Source: Limonium bicolor (lineage: Eukaryota; Streptophyta; Magnoliopsida; Caryophyllales; Plumbaginaceae). From it: a stretch of 64,000 nucleotides of DNA. The notes beneath the pieces are model-generated. The model saw only the letters and a program-made list of their open reading frames with translations. It searched no databases and was not told where the DNA came from. The position numbers were made by a program, and so were the translations under genes. Of the stretch, positions 23,900-35,852 are shown piece after piece. Within the stretch, counting starts at the first letter, position 1. Each line of letters begins with the position of its first letter. The stretch spans positions 402,006,438 to 402,070,437 of the forward strand of contig CM041778.1 of the NCBI GenBank assembly GCA_023374045.1. Direction: 5' to 3'.

Positions 23900-25369
23900 G
23901 TTAGATCCTTTGTAGAATATGGCCTGTATTAAGTTGCACATGTTTATTTCCTAATGGAGCATGACTGGGATGATTGTCAATTAGTCTAGCCTAACTCTAA
24001 GGTTGCAAACACAAAATAAACTACCATTTTAAATTTAAGAAATTGTTGCACTTCTAAAACAGAAACCGGTGTTTAAAACAATATTACGAATACTTTTTCT
24101 ACAAAAAATTTGGCATGACCTTTGCATAATTGTACACATCCCGTGCTTATTATTCAGCACTCACCAAAGTCATCACAACCACAAACATTCCAACAATGGC
24201 AGCAACCAACAATTAAAATAAATCAATTCTTTACTAGCTAACTGAAAACCAATTGCAAATTCAGATCATCAAATCAACGCTTTCAATTCCCACTGTATAA
24301 GTTCAAACCGGTTTACAGATTAACAAAGAATCGAGAGTTAGAATACGTACTTGTTTTTTAAGGATTTATGGACAGGGGAGACTGGTGCCTGAGAGGTAGG
24401 CTTCTGTGCGAGAGATGCAGCAATACCACTTCTGATATGTCTCTGCAAGGGAGCAACAAAAAATAAATTAAAAAAGAAATGCATCAACAAATAGGGAATG
24501 AAGCTAAATTATGTACTAGCACTTATATTTAAATACATAATTGCATTTATTAAACAAAAAATAAGGTTTAGTTACTTACTTGTGCACAGAGGAGGAAAGA
24601 GGAAAGTAATGGAAGAAGGCGGGAAACAAGAGAGGTGATCACGGACCTGATAAAAAAAATTAGATATTGTTAGACATATACACATACATCAAACAATATT
24701 AATTACGAAGAGATTTAAAAAAAAACGGCATGACTTTTGCATAATTTTACCTATCCCATGCTTATTATTAAGCATTCACCAACCATTCATCAACACAAAT
24801 TTCCATCACAAATCAAACTAATACCAACTTTATCCATCAAACCAAATTTTAATAATTTGTGGAAATCAAATACAAAGTAAAATAAAGACACAACTATGCC
24901 TATTATTAAGCATTCACCAATTATTCAACAACACAAATTTCAATCATAAACCAAACTAATATATACCAAATTCATTCATCAAACGAAATTCCAATAATTT
25001 GTGGAAATCAAATACAAAGTACAAAAGAGAAAAATGATAAGTTAGATTATATTACCGGTTCGAAAATGAATTGCTCTCCGCTCCGCTTTCAATCTACCAT
25101 CAAATGGTAAAGAAGCTCCTTAAGTATTTATCTGTAGAGACACAAAAGAGAAAATGATAAGTTAGATTATATTACAGTGAGTGAAGAGAATGAAGAGTTA
25201 AATTAAAAAAAATACCGGTTCATAAATGAATTGTTTTCAGCCCCTCTTCTCAATCGGGCGTGCGAGACTTGTGTAGCAACACCAATCTCTACAGAGGCAA
25301 CGCATAAAGATTGAACAACATTCAGATCAATTAGAATAATTTTATATTAAACTTAACGACTATACAATA

Positions 25370-25414
<45 letters not shown>

Positions 25415-26560
25415 CATTCTCACACCTCTACTTCAAACCGCTACTAAAACGGCTAATACCTCACCTACTACAATATTTTTCTACTATGACTGCTTGTTCA
25501 CGCTCTTATTCAATTATACACTACGAAACGTTCTACTCTTTTTCTACACTTACATTACATCTTTCATGTGCTGCACATAAATTATTTACCACTTAACACT
25601 TCACAGAAATCAACTTAACGCATACATAGGAAATTTTCACCCCTTACACACACTTGTCTATTACTACGCTAACACTTTTACTACGAATTTAACTTCTTAC
25701 ACTACTTCAGGGTCTTCCACTCTTTTTTACTAGCACTTTTTCTACTTATCATTTCTACACTTTTTTACTACTTTTATCTACTATAATCATCATTCTGCTC
25801 ACTCATTACTTTATACACTCTTTCTTCTTTACTATTTCTTTCTTCTAAACTCACTACAAAATTTGATTATTTATACTTTGCGTTTACAACTTTCATATTC
25901 ACTTGCTCACACAAGCACTGTACATATACATTTCATAACACTTTCTCTAATTCTCCACACACGGAATACTTTTAAATATATAAGAAACAAACTACTCATA
26001 CTTAATGCTCATCTTAATTAACAACATATCTTTTACTCGCAATCACTATACTTATATTTATTGCACATATTACAACACTCATTCATACGTTTATAAGCTT
26101 AATAAATCTAGCCCAAATAAGCTAACCTAACTATACTTAAAAGAAGGGCCAAAAACAGCACAAAAATTCACTCGGACATTTCGTCGAACACCTTGTGTGC
26201 ATACATAAATTTAATAGTTTAACAACCAAATCTTGCAAAAATTTCACACACACAATAAATATCATCATCCACAATCATAATGTGACAACAATCTATCACT
26301 TTTAACAACAAATTAACAATTAAATAAGCAAAATCGAAAACAAAGTTAGGGTTGCTCACCTCTGTTCGCCTCTGTTAAATGGCGGAATGAGGCCGGCGAC
26401 GCCACACGAAGACCACCACCGACGGCGCGACACCGGCGACAGCGAGAGGAGGAGGAGGGCGGCCGGAATACGGCTGTGGTGGCGGTGTTGGTCGCAATCG
26501 CCGCGAACAGAGAGAGGAGAAGAGGGGTAATTAACCTAGCTAATGAAATCGTAATTGTTA
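23900..26560. other. Non-coding interior of the inner CACTA
   Basis: No protein match is recognised. The region includes a (TA)n tract at 25373-25413, a duplicated segment of about 140 bp (about 24725-24880 and 24895-25030, sharing aatttgtggaaatcaaatac) and a short GC-rich segment at 26385-26520. It is probably the 5' leader, introns and promoter of the transposase gene. Confidence 0.5.
25373..25413. repeat. (TA)n microsatellite
   Basis: About twenty uninterrupted TA units inside the inner CACTA. Confidence 0.95.
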
Positions 26561-26584
26561 CGAAACGGGGTTGGGGGGTTAATT

Positions 26585-26940
26585 AAAAGGACCTATTTCG
26601 GCGGTTCCTTGTTAGAAACCGCCGAAATAGGCCCTTTTTAATTATTAAAAAATTAAAGAGACCTATTTCGGCGGTTCCTAACAAAGAACCGCCGAAATAG
26701 ATGATTAAATTTTAAAAAAAAAAGAAAAATAGAAACCCTATTTCGGCGGTTTCGTGTAAGGAACCGCCGAAATAGGTCTCTTTAATTTTTTTATTATTAA
26801 AAAGGGCCTATTTCGGCGGTTCATATCTAGGAACCGCCAAAATAGACCCCTTCTTTACATACGGTATACATCTCGGGCCCCTATTACGGCGGTTTTATCT
26901 ACAACCGTCGAAATAGGGGCGCCGAAATAGACGTTTTTTG
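26585..26940. repeat. Right subterminal CGGCGGTT array of the inner CACTA
   Basis: Five hairpins, about 60 bp apart, are built from cctatttcggcggttcc and its inverse gaaccgccgaaataggcc. The word agrees with the left end, which marks these as the two ends of one element. Confidence 0.9.
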
Positions 26941-26948
26941 TACTAGTG

Positions 26949-27275
26949 TTCATTCTCTAGATTTCACGGTAATTTTGCAACCCACGCTGGTGAACAAGGA
27001 ACATGCTCTGCGCCTCTTCCTTATTCTCTATATTTCACGTTAATTTTGCAACCCACGTCGGCAAACAAAGAACATGCTCTGCGTTTCTTCCTCATCTTCA
27101 CTCATGGTAATTTTTGCAACTCAAACTGGCGAACAAGGAACATTGCTCTGCGCCTCATCCATTCTCTTCAAACCTCACAAAAATTTGCAACCCACTGGCG
27201 AACTGAGAACATACTGCACCTCTTCATTCTTCTCTTGACTCGTGATTTACAACCGTAATTTGCAAACAAGGCACA
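26949..27275. repeat. Minisatellite in the outer CACTA, right of the inner CACTA
   Basis: Four to five units of about 75-80 bp carry 'ttttgcaacccac', 'gaacaaggaacatg' and 'ctctgcgcctctt' words. They continue the array at 16380-16497. The open frame at 27046-27258 is a translation of the repeat. Confidence 0.75.
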
Positions 27276-27719
27276 TACATGCTCAAGGCTCTTGATTTTG
27301 TTGTGTCTACGCTCTATTAGATTAAAATCAGTGATTAGCTGCATCTACCGCACACGAGATTGAATGCTGGGATATAAAAAAAATTTACAGATGCAACCGT
27401 CCTTTATAGTCGGCAAAAAGTTTCAAAGATTATAAACCACGGTTATACACAAAACCGTGGTTTATTATTCTCTATAAATGACGGTTAATGACTACAACCA
27501 TCATTTATAGTGAAGAATAAACCACTGTTTCATGTATAACCGTCATATAAAGTCAGTAAAATCCGCGTGAATGAAGCTTTTAAATGACGGTTCCAAAACC
27601 ATGGTTTTTCGAGCATATTTAAAATGATGGTTTTAAACCGTCATTTATACTCAGTTTTCCTATATGCGACGAATGTATATACCACGGTTTTCAACCGTGG
27701 TTTTTGAGCAAAATAACCG

Positions 27720-28975
27720 ATTAGACCTGGCAATTTGGGTCGCTGGGTCGGGTTGGTATCAACCCTAACCCAATCCATTTAAAATATCATCAATCCAACC
27801 CAACCCAAAAATGGATGGGTAAGAAAAGCATGACCCTAACCCAACCCGTTTAAAATCCTTCAACCCTAACCCAACCCACACAATCCATTTTTTAAGCATA
27901 CAATAATTTAGATGCATTAGGAGAAGTAATCTTGCTTGATCGATCCAACTTTAAATGAATTCCATGTTATGCAAAGAATGTAAAAGTACTACACTAATTT
28001 CCCATGAATAGAATAACACATATTTTTTTCTATAAGTTTATATTTATCAATAAGAGCCTAAAGCTCTGCAACTATTGGGGAGAAATCCTATTTAGATATG
28101 CATATGATTCTAGTGCCCTTAATACAAAAGAGAACGAAAATGAAATATCTTTATTATGCATTAGAGAAATATACTAAAGACAAATCTTCTAAAGTTAGAA
28201 ATAATTTATAAATTGAGAGCTCAAATTCTCAAACTATGACTGATAGTTTTAAAATAATTACACCTGTTTAAATTGAGTGCTCATGCCTGAGAAAAGTACA
28301 ATCACAATCACTTAATCATTATCAACAGTTGAGGAACTTTTATGCAGCACGTTATCCACATTGCTGGCTTCAGAATTCACTAAGAGGTCTATAATCAAGA
28401 TCCTACTTATAAAATACATATCACCTACTTTTGTTGACCCTTCTAGATAATCTAAACATACCTATGTTCTCAAGAACAACTATGACAGTGAGAATAAGAA
28501 AAACAAACCTTGGCAGAGATGAAGAGTGGCATAGACATGAACAACGACGTAGAGAAGAAAAATGGATGCAAGTCTGCAAGACGAGAGCATTTGGGTTTTC
28601 AACATTATGTTAAAGTTGGGTTGGGCCCTTTGTTTGATATGCAGCTAGCTGGGCCGTTTGTTTAGTTAAGATTATGTGATATAAAGGTGGGATAGTTCAA
28701 TTGCACTTGGACTTAAGGCTAAGGTATAGTTTGCACTGAAAATAATTTATATATCTATGTGAATTAATATTTTAATTTTTTATTATTAACAAATATATTT
28801 TCGGGTTTCGGGTTGGGTCATGGGTTAAGATCTCTACCCTAATCCAACCCACAGAATTAGCTCATTACCCTAACTCAACCCAAAAAATAGATGAGTCAAT
28901 AATCAAGACCTTAACCCGTAAAAGTATGGGTTGGGTTCGAGTTGGGTTTCGGGTTGGGTCAAAATTTCTATGTCT
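27720..28975. mobile_element. hAT-type non-autonomous element with acccaaccc subterminal words, inside the outer CACTA
   Basis: The ends ATTAGACCTGGCAATTTGGG and the inverse AGACATAGAAATTTTGACC are weak inverted repeats. An 8-bp duplication AATAACCG is perfect (27712-27719 and 28976-28983). The first and last 150 bp are dense in caacccaaccc / gggttgggt words. The 900-bp middle has no recognised coding region. Confidence 0.75.
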
Positions 28976-29570
28976 AATAACCGTGGTATAAAAGCTTTTT
29001 TCCACTAGTGTCAGCAACTATTTTTACATTAGCTTACTGTTAGAATTTTTTATTTTTTTTATTATAGTTGCAGTGTTATAGCCAATCATATTGATTAGTG
29101 TTCCTTAAATAAGGAACAATGAGAGAGAAATGAGAAGGGTTCCACACCACTATAGTAATTTTTTAGTTTTCTTACTTACACATAAGAATCCACACCATTG
29201 TGGATACCCTCATAATATTATTTAAATTAAAAGGTTTTTTAACCATGAAATATAACAAGAATGAATAATTTGAAAACAGGGAGTGATCAAGGAAAAACCT
29301 AAGTGCCTAACAGTTTACTACTATTGTGTAAATCAACTAGACACATAACTACGTGCAAAACAGTCGAAATGGACAAGAGATACTGGTGACGTGTCAATGA
29401 ACTTTGATGAATATTGTCTGTTACGTACAAGCTTGATATGTGACTTGTCCTTATCCGCCATTGTTGCGTACAAGCTGATCAAAAAAGATTATCGAATCCC
29501 AAGAAGATTTAGCCTGTGTTTGGACCTAATTTCTTGGCTACAACCACATGTAGATAGCTACATATATATA

Positions 29571-29800
29571 CTCGCTCCGTTCAACAATAACTGTCATTTT
29601 AGAAACTTGCACACTTATTAAGAAAAGTAGGACAATGACGCATGTGCCCCTACTTTTTACTTTTCCATTTAGATAATAATTACTTTTATATTGAATAGTA
29701 GGGGTAAAAGTGGAAAGAAGTGTGTCAAAAAGCTAGAATGACAAATATTTTTGAACAAGAATCACATCCTAAAACGACAGATATTAATGAACGGAGGGAG
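29571..29800. mobile_element. Stowaway MITE
   Basis: The ends CTCGCTCCGTTCAACAATAAC and the inverse CTCCCTCCGTTCATTAATATC are flanked by TA (29569-29570 and 29801-29802). The 230-bp length is close to the other two Stowaway copies in the window. It lies between duplicates A and B. Confidence 0.85.
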
Positions 29801-30114
29801 TACTATTTTGTGAGTGGATTCAACTCCTATTGTTGTGGATGCTCTTATGGCATCCATAGTGATGCGGATTCCACAAAAAAGTGTGGAATTCACCCACTTT
29901 CTCTTTCTTCATTTCTTAATTAGGGAACGTATGAAAAATTAAATTGATTGGTTGTATTGTGCATGGACTAACAACATCAGTTAAATAGTAATAACTATTT
30001 ATTGTATTTGTTTTTACTTCCTTTTATTTTCAACACGGATAAAGTGAAAAGAAATAGTGGGAGGATAAAGAAAAAACAAAAGTAGGAGGGTGAGTAGGTT
30101 AAGAAACTCCCTTA

Positions 30115-30878
30115 GAGCATTATTATCAAAGAACCCAAATTTGAGTTCTTAGTACTTTCTTTCCTATCTCTCACACTGCCACATCATTTTACGAAACCAT
30201 GTCTAATTTTTACTAGCATCAAAGAACCTATCATTTGGTTTTAAACTCCCTCTATTTGTCATATCATTTTATTTTTTTACTTATTAATTATTATAATAAT
30301 ACAAACATTCATCTTTAATTATTATTACTACTCTTTTCAATAATACACAAATAATCTTATCTTAATACTTTATTTATGATTAAAGATTATTATATATTGG
30401 AAACAAAAATAAACTAAAATTTATTCATATATATTATTAATGTAAATTTGTATTATTTGTCACTCAATATTTAGGATTAAAATATTATATTGAATTTTTT
30501 AATGAATACAGGTACAAGCATATTTTAATATTACATTTTTATATCACTAAAATACAAATAATAAGTACTAATCTACCTAATATATATATATTAAAAATAT
30601 GAAATACACAGTCAATATGGATCTCATTTTGTAGAGAATAAGATTTTAAAATTTTTGATATATTTAGTTTATTTATATCATTATAAGTTTCTAAAATATT
30701 ACAATTTTAAAATATATATGGTTTAACTATTTATATTTGATTTATTATAATTATAAAAAAATGGTGGGTCCCATTTTATGGGTTCTTAAAAATTTCTTCT
30801 CCAACAACCCAAAAGTAGAGTTCTTACCTTTCTCTTTCATCTCATATTTTTTTTTTAGTTAAGAACGATAATCATGCT
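30115..30878. mobile_element. Tourist-like element
   Basis: The ends GAGCATTATTATCAAAGAAC and the inverse AGCATGATTATCGTTCTTAAC are flanked by TTA (30112-30114 and 30879-30881). Copy A lacks this block at the equivalent site, which confirms an insertion of 764 bp. The inner part is very AT-rich and non-coding. Confidence 0.8.
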
Positions 30879-30951
30879 TTAGAAATGAAAAAAGTTCCTT
30901 ACACATTTAAAAAATTATGATGATGTACGTTAAGACCCTCATACAACAGGG

Positions 30952-31294
30952 TGCCAACAAGGAGCCATGCATCTTGTCAGCTCCACCTCATGATCGCAAT
31001 CTCTGTCGTTAACGCCACAGGCTATTGACAAGTGCTACTAGCCCCAAGCCTTACGGCCCAGGTCTAGGTCTTTGCTGAAATGCTTCGTCCGACAAGGACC
31101 TCTCATCCTCAACATACCTGCAAGAGAACTCAAAGGCGTAATACACGGGTGACTGAAGTCATTGCAACATTGGGACAGCTGAATAGAATGTGGCTACTTC
31201 TTTTATTCATTAAGTAACTTGATTACATTCGGTATCATTACATCCAGTACAAATGACCCCCAACTCAAGCTACATTACAAAATGGGGCATGACA
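30952..31294 (-). mobile_element. Solo LTR (TGTCATGCCCC type)
   Basis: On the minus strand the block starts TGTCATGCCCCATTTTGTAA and ends in CA at 30952. It is absent from copy A, so it is an insertion of 343 bp. The flanks acaggg and aacggg are similar, consistent with an eroded 5-bp duplication. A TTAATGAATAAAAG word near its middle could be its poly(A)/TATA region. No internal retrotransposon region is present. Confidence 0.6.
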
Positions 31295-31736
31295 AACGGG
31301 ATATAGTTTCTTAACGTATTCCTAGGTGCCATGTAATCAAAGTATATTTTTTTATTGTCTAAGCAACTCTATCAATTTGTTCATCCTGCCGGAGTTTCTT
31401 AATCTTCTCACCTCCTACTATTTTTTTTATTTCTCCACTCACTATTTCTTTTTACTTTACCGGTATATCTTTTCACTCAAACAACCTACTATTTTACCTA
31501 TTAATTAAAAGCAAAAGCATGTTTCCCGTTGACGTAGAAATACAACCAATCAAGTCAAATTTTCGTATGTTGCTTATTCAAGCAATGATAAAAGAGAAAG
31601 GTGGTGTATTCCACACCACTGTAGACTTTTCTTTTACTGACAATTTTGGGTGGATTCCACACCACTGTGGATGATGTCCTTAGTCCCTAGCTACACCGTA
31701 TTAACAAAACTTTTTTCATTTTATTAGGGCATCCAC

Positions 31737-32060
31737 AATGGTTGTGAGATTCTTACCAAATTTCTAGGTGTCATGTCAACAAAATATATTATTTTATTAG
31801 CTAAGAAACTCTCATATCTACAATAGGAGATTTCCTTAACATTCTCTCTCCTTTCAACAACTATTTTTACTTTAGTTTTCTATTAGAACTTTTTATTTTT
31901 TTATTATCATTGCAGTGTTATAGCCAATCATATTGATTTACAGAGCGTTTATTAAATAAGAAACAATGAGAGAGAAATAAGAGTGATTCCACGCCACTGT
32001 AATAGTTTTTAGTTTTCTTACTTGCACACAAGAGTGGAATCCACACCGTTGTAGTTGCAC
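31737..32060. mobile_element. Tourist-like MITE, duplicate B copy
   Basis: GGGCATCCACAATGG at the left and its diverged inverse at the right are both flanked by TTA (31734-31736 and 32061-32063). This is the uninterrupted counterpart of the MITE at 15705-29209. Confidence 0.7.
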
Positions 32061-32385
32061 TTACAATATTTTTAAAATTAAAAGGTTTTTTAGCCATAAA
32101 ATATACTAACGAGAATGAATAATTTGAAAGCATGCGCAAGGAGCCATCAAGGAAAAACCTACAGTGCCTAACTGTTTACTATTTTGTAAATCAACTAGAC
32201 ACATAACTACAGTCGACATGGAAAAGAGATACTGTCATACTGGTGACGTGCAATGAACTTTGATGAATATTGTCTGTTACGTACAAGCTTATCATACGTG
32301 ACTTGTCCTTATCCACCATTGTTACGTACAAGCTTATCAAAAAAGATTATCGAATCCACTAGAAGATTTAGCCTGTGTTTGGATG

Positions 32386-33014
32386 GGTCATTCAAGTCAT
32401 AAATGCAACCCCCATCTTTAACCGGGTCACATTTGCACTGTTTGTTTGGTAAAAGAAAAAAAATAGCATGAAAGATAATTGTTCCCTTCAATTTGCCTAC
32501 AACAAAATGCTTCAAATTTCTTTCCAGAATATAATGATGAGGAGTGTATCTGTTTGTGATAGGTTAACGGAACTGTCTACAAAATTAACAGAGTACATCA
32601 AATAAAAGAGCTCTAAGTACGTACTTAATGCGGTACTTTCTCATCTACAGAAGAATATTGTATGGCTTCTCCCTCACTGAATTTGGAAACCTAAATATCA
32701 TTACATTAGTGAATAATATCTACATACCCTTGAAACCTTAACGTATGTTAAGTAATTAATTAATCTAGATAAGTATGATGACACGGCCTCTAATGAGTAA
32801 CTAATTAATGACAAAACTTGGATCATCATTATACAACATGGGTAAACTTATCATGTACATGAGAGAAAACTGTAGGTTTTCTTTATAGTAGCTAGTATTG
32901 AATATCTAGAAGACCAGCCGACCGCGCATACCCATCAAGGTTCGAGGCTGAGGTTGTCTCTAAGGTTAACAACCATCAGCCATATGCGAGGTAATCGGCT
33001 TGTTTTATCTTTGC
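32386..33014. other. Intergenic stretch without a recognised gene
   Basis: It begins where copy A and copy B of the duplication diverge (gggtcattcaag). I see no transposon end with a matching flank and no coding sequence. The part next to 33014 is probably the 3' untranslated region of the small gene on the minus strand. Confidence 0.4.
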
Positions 33015-33288
33015 TCAAATGTGTATTCCATGGGCTAGAACATCCATCATGTTTCCAATTCCTGCAACATCATCAATTTTATTGTCAAAATAAACTAATT
33101 ATAAAGTAATACTAATATTCTGCATGTCAAATATCAATATAATTGTAAGGGAAACAGAAAGAGCTAGCACTAAGACAAACAATTAAAGTAGTACCTGTAG
33201 CTGCAGCTCCCTGTGACTGTGAGAGGAATGCATATGCACACTTCTTTGCTGCCTTCTTCACACCATCTTTCGTTTCAGGTTCTTCCAT
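33015..33288 (-). CDS. Small two-exon gene for a 46-residue protein of unknown function
   Basis: Exon 1 is 33288-33195: ATG at 33288, beginning MEEPETKDGVKKAAKK and then CAYAFLSQSQGAAA. It ends at a CAG|GTAC donor. Exon 2 is 33061-33015, preceded by a TGCAG acceptor, and adds GIGNMMDVLAHGIHI and a TGA stop at 33017-33015. The splice is in phase and gives 46 residues with no internal stop. The composition (acidic start, Lys-rich middle, small hydrophobic C-terminal half) does not look like repeat translation, and a good TATA box lies about 100 bases upstream of the ATG. No transposon ends enclose it. I do not recognise the family for certain and assign no function. It could also be the last two exons of a longer gene, but no upstream acceptor with coding sequence was seen. 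Confidence 0.6.
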
Positions 33289-33390
33289 GCTTTTTTTCTA
33301 TTCTATTGTATACCTTCACAAACCAAGAACTGAAAATCATAAAGGGAATGCGTTTTAGGTATTATTTCATATACAACCTCAAGCAGTGGG

Positions 33391-33401
33391 GTTTATATAT
33401 A
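33391..33401 (-). promoter_or_regulatory. TATA box of the small gene
   Basis: The minus strand reads TATATATAAAC, 103 bases before the ATG at 33288, which is a normal distance for a plant TATA box plus a short leader. Confidence 0.5.
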
Positions 33402-33419
33402 TACATAACATCCCTCCCT

Positions 33420-35218
33420 AGTCCCTACCTTGGGAGGCTCTCGATCCACATATGCGTATCCATGCGGGTGAGTAGAGTAACAACAACAAGTTAAGAAAAC
33501 AGTGAATTGGGAGATGTTGACCGATCGAGTGAACACTACTCAACAGTAGTACTGACGCTGGCTGGGGGTTGGGGTAATAGCAAGAAACGTGTTAAAAGTA
33601 GTAGTACCGTACCCCACGAGCCACCCAAGATGCACACAGCGACAGAGTCAAAAGACCTTTCCCCAACCCCCAAAAAATCTAACTCTTACTTCCTTTTCAA
33701 TATGCACGCAGACTTTACCTACTCTTTGGTTGGGGAGTTCATCTATGCATTTGTTTCTCTCAACAACCATATTGACCAATCACAATCGTCTTTGAACCAT
33801 ATACAATACGCATATATGTTATGACCTATCTGTTTTCATACTTTAATTGATTAGGGCTTACTACTTCAACAATTCAATGTAGAAATAAAGTAAGTGCATG
33901 CATGCAACCGTACATCTTGTCTAAATACTCGTCTAAATACTTTATCCATATACGGCGTCCTCTATCAGCCTTCTATTCTATACATAAGGAAGTTGGATCT
34001 CAAATAGGATCTATCAAAACACCCGAAATACATTAATATACTTGTGACAATTTGTGAATCAGATCACGAGTAAAAGAGGCTAGGCCAGAAAAATCATCTA
34101 GACAACTATAGAAAAGACTTAAAATGTTAATTCCCAGAATAATATTTCAAAAAATAGGATATGTTATGTTCTTTTATTTGGTTGGGAAAATAATGAGGAT
34201 AATAGACTTACTCTAAACTATACAGTTATGAATCTATCATTGGTAAGTAACATTATTATTATTATTATTATTATTATTAGTTGTAAGATTTTAACCTTAT
34301 CCATTAACTTGAAATTTTGTAAAAATATATTTGACAAAAAATAATTGATAAATTTTATTTTCATAAGTATAAGAAACCAATTAATAAGACAATAAATTTA
34401 TTTGAAAATTTTCTCTTTATTTCTATTCAAATTTTGTGGATAATATATTAAATGTCCATGAATATAAACTTGTAATTATTCACTATGGAGAATTAAAAAT
34501 AAACATTAAAAAATAACAAGTTTTTTTAATAAGTAAAAGCAATACTTAATTTTATGTACATATATATTCGCGTATAGTCAATAATTCCATTATTAGAAAC
34601 ATTTTTCAAATTTAAATCTATAACCTTATTTATTTTTAGTATTAATCAAAATATTTCATTTATTTTTACATTATATTTTAATATATGGTATATAATATAA
34701 TTTTTTATTCCAATATGTATAACATCATTATCATATATATATATATATATATAGTGCCCATAGCTAATCATTTTTTTACTTTTTTTAAATATATATAAAT
34801 CATATATTTATTGTTAATTAATTATAAACGATATATGAATAAAATAATAAATAAGAAATAAATCCTATAATTAAAAGTATTTATAAGAGAGATGGAGCGA
34901 GAAGAAAGAAGATACGACAAAAAGAAAAAAATAGAAAATTAATTTCATAGATGATGGAAGTTATGACCGGGAATTCACTTGGAATAACAATTCCTACCTA
35001 ATTTGTAGGGAATAGAATTCTCACTGAGTTACCAGATATTAGGAATTCTAATAATTCTTGGAATTCTAATTCTATCAACCAAATGTTGATATATCTTCAA
35101 TTCCATGTTATTCTATGTCTGTGTACCAAACGACCCGTAAAGGTTTACATTATATGACATATACAAAAAATTTGTCTTTACAGAGCACTAACATGGATTC
35201 TAGTGGACAATGAAATGT
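33420..35218. other. AT-rich intergenic stretch
   Basis: No gene is recognised. The first 400 bases upstream of the small gene are the best candidate for its promoter. 34250-34279 is an (ATT)n microsatellite and 34733-34754 a (TA)n tract. The segment 34960-35145, ending in accaaacgaccc, resembles the end of a MITE, but no partner end was found. Confidence 0.4.
34250..34279. repeat. (ATT)n microsatellite
   Basis: About nine uninterrupted ATT units. Confidence 0.9.
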
Positions 35219-35383
35219 GGAACAAAATAAGTGTTTAATCTCACCCGAAACCCACCCCAACCCAACCCATAATCTTATGCACCAAGATCTTCATTATTAA
35301 TAACCTATTTATTTTTTGGGTTCGGTTAGGATAATAAGCTAATTTATGGGTTGAGTTAGGGTAGAAATCCAAACCCATGACAC

Positions 35384-35542
35384 CAATAGTGGACCTAGAA
35401 CTTTTGTCTTGGGGGGAAAATTTTTTTGACACTATTGTTCTTTTAAATATTATGTTTTTTATATTTTTCAAAATTTTATAAGAGCATTTTACAAATTTTT
35501 AAAAATTTCGGGGAGAGGGTGGGGCGGTTGAATCCACCCCTG
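35384..35542. mobile_element. Small hAT-type MITE (159 bp)
   Basis: The ends CAATAGTGGACCTAGAAC and the inverse CAGGGGTGGATTCAACC are flanked by a perfect 8-bp duplication CATGACAC (35376-35383 and 35543-35550). The ends resemble those of the large hAT element at 5362-9542. Confidence 0.85.
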
Positions 35543-35598
35543 CATGACACAATCCGAAACTCAAAAATTTTATTAATAATAAAAAAATATTAATATAC

Positions 35599-35629
<31 letters not shown>

Positions 35630-35852
35630 AACTACGTCTTAGTCATAAGCAGAAAATAATTTATCAATATGCTCAAGTCGAGTTGAACTATCAAACCTTT
35701 GAAAATATCACACAGCCCAATGAGCTCTACATATCAAATAATTATTTTAAATTTTTTGACTTCACATCTTATTTTTATAGTTTGACTCAACCAGCTTTGT
35801 CGTTGCTGATATGAAGATAACTACTCCATAATGTTGTTTTTTGTAAATGATA

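Larger units (their letters stand above)
16498..26948 (-). mobile_element. Inner CACTA (En/Spm-type) transposon, 10.45 kb
   Basis: The termini CACTAGTAGAAAAAAGGCC and the inverse CACTAGTACAAAAAACGTC are flanked by a perfect 3-bp duplication TTC (16495-16497 and 26949-26951). Both subterminal regions carry the word TATTTCGGCGGTT and its inverse. Two genes are on the minus strand: a TNP2-type transposase (20595-23870) and a Transposase_24 plus Ulp1-like gene (17117-20459). Both show a few frame breaks, so this copy is probably not autonomous, but its ends look intact. Confidence 0.95.
15835..29010. mobile_element. Outer CACTA transposon, non-autonomous
   Basis: The left end CACTGCTGGAAAATATG and the right end (inverse) CACTAGTGGAAAAAAGC are CACTA termini. 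The flanks cca (15832-15834) and tca (29011-29013) agree with a 3-bp target duplication, and duplicate B reads ttTCAacaac at the empty site. Both subterminal regions (about 15850-16320 and 27380-27720) are packed with AACCGTCATTTATA / TATAAATGACGGTT words in both orientations. Without the nested insertions at 16498-26948 and 27720-28975 the element is only about 1.5 kb and has no transposase gene. Confidence 0.85.
15705..29209. mobile_element. Tourist-like MITE (PIF/Harbinger), interrupted by the outer CACTA
   Basis: The left end GGGCATCCACAATGG follows TTA (15702-15704). The right end, CCATTGTGGATACCC, finishes at 29209. Inverted ends with a 3-bp TTA-type duplication fit Tourist elements. 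The copy in duplicate B at 31737-32060 has both TTA duplications and lacks the CACTA, so this MITE was present before the duplication and before the CACTA insertion. Confidence 0.7.
14985..29530. repeat. Copy A of an old tandem duplication, split by the CACTA nest
   Basis: 14985-15834 and 29011-29530 together match 29815-32385 in the same order and orientation. Shared landmarks are gtaaagtgaaaagaaatagtgg, cctattaattaaaagcaaaagcat, ctagctacaccgtattaacaaaac, agtgttatagccaatcatattga and aagattatcgaatcc. The 13.2-kb gap inside copy A is exactly the outer CACTA element. Unit length without insertions is about 1.4 kb. No coding region is seen in the unit. Confidence 0.85.
29815..32385. repeat. Copy B of the tandem duplication
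   Basis: This copy matches 14985-15834 plus 29011-29530 in order and orientation. It lacks the outer CACTA and so gives the empty site, but carries two insertions of its own (30115-30878 and 30952-31294). Similarity to copy A ends just after 'tttagcctgtgtttgga' near 32385. Confidence 0.85.

Noticed and set aside
33213..33824. Plus-strand open frames of 68-105 residues next to the small gene
   Set aside because: They overlap the promoter and first exon of the minus-strand gene and have no recognisable domain or start context.
34960..35145. Possible MITE ending in accaaacgaccc
   Set aside because: The matching opposite end and target duplication could not be found, so no borders can be supported.
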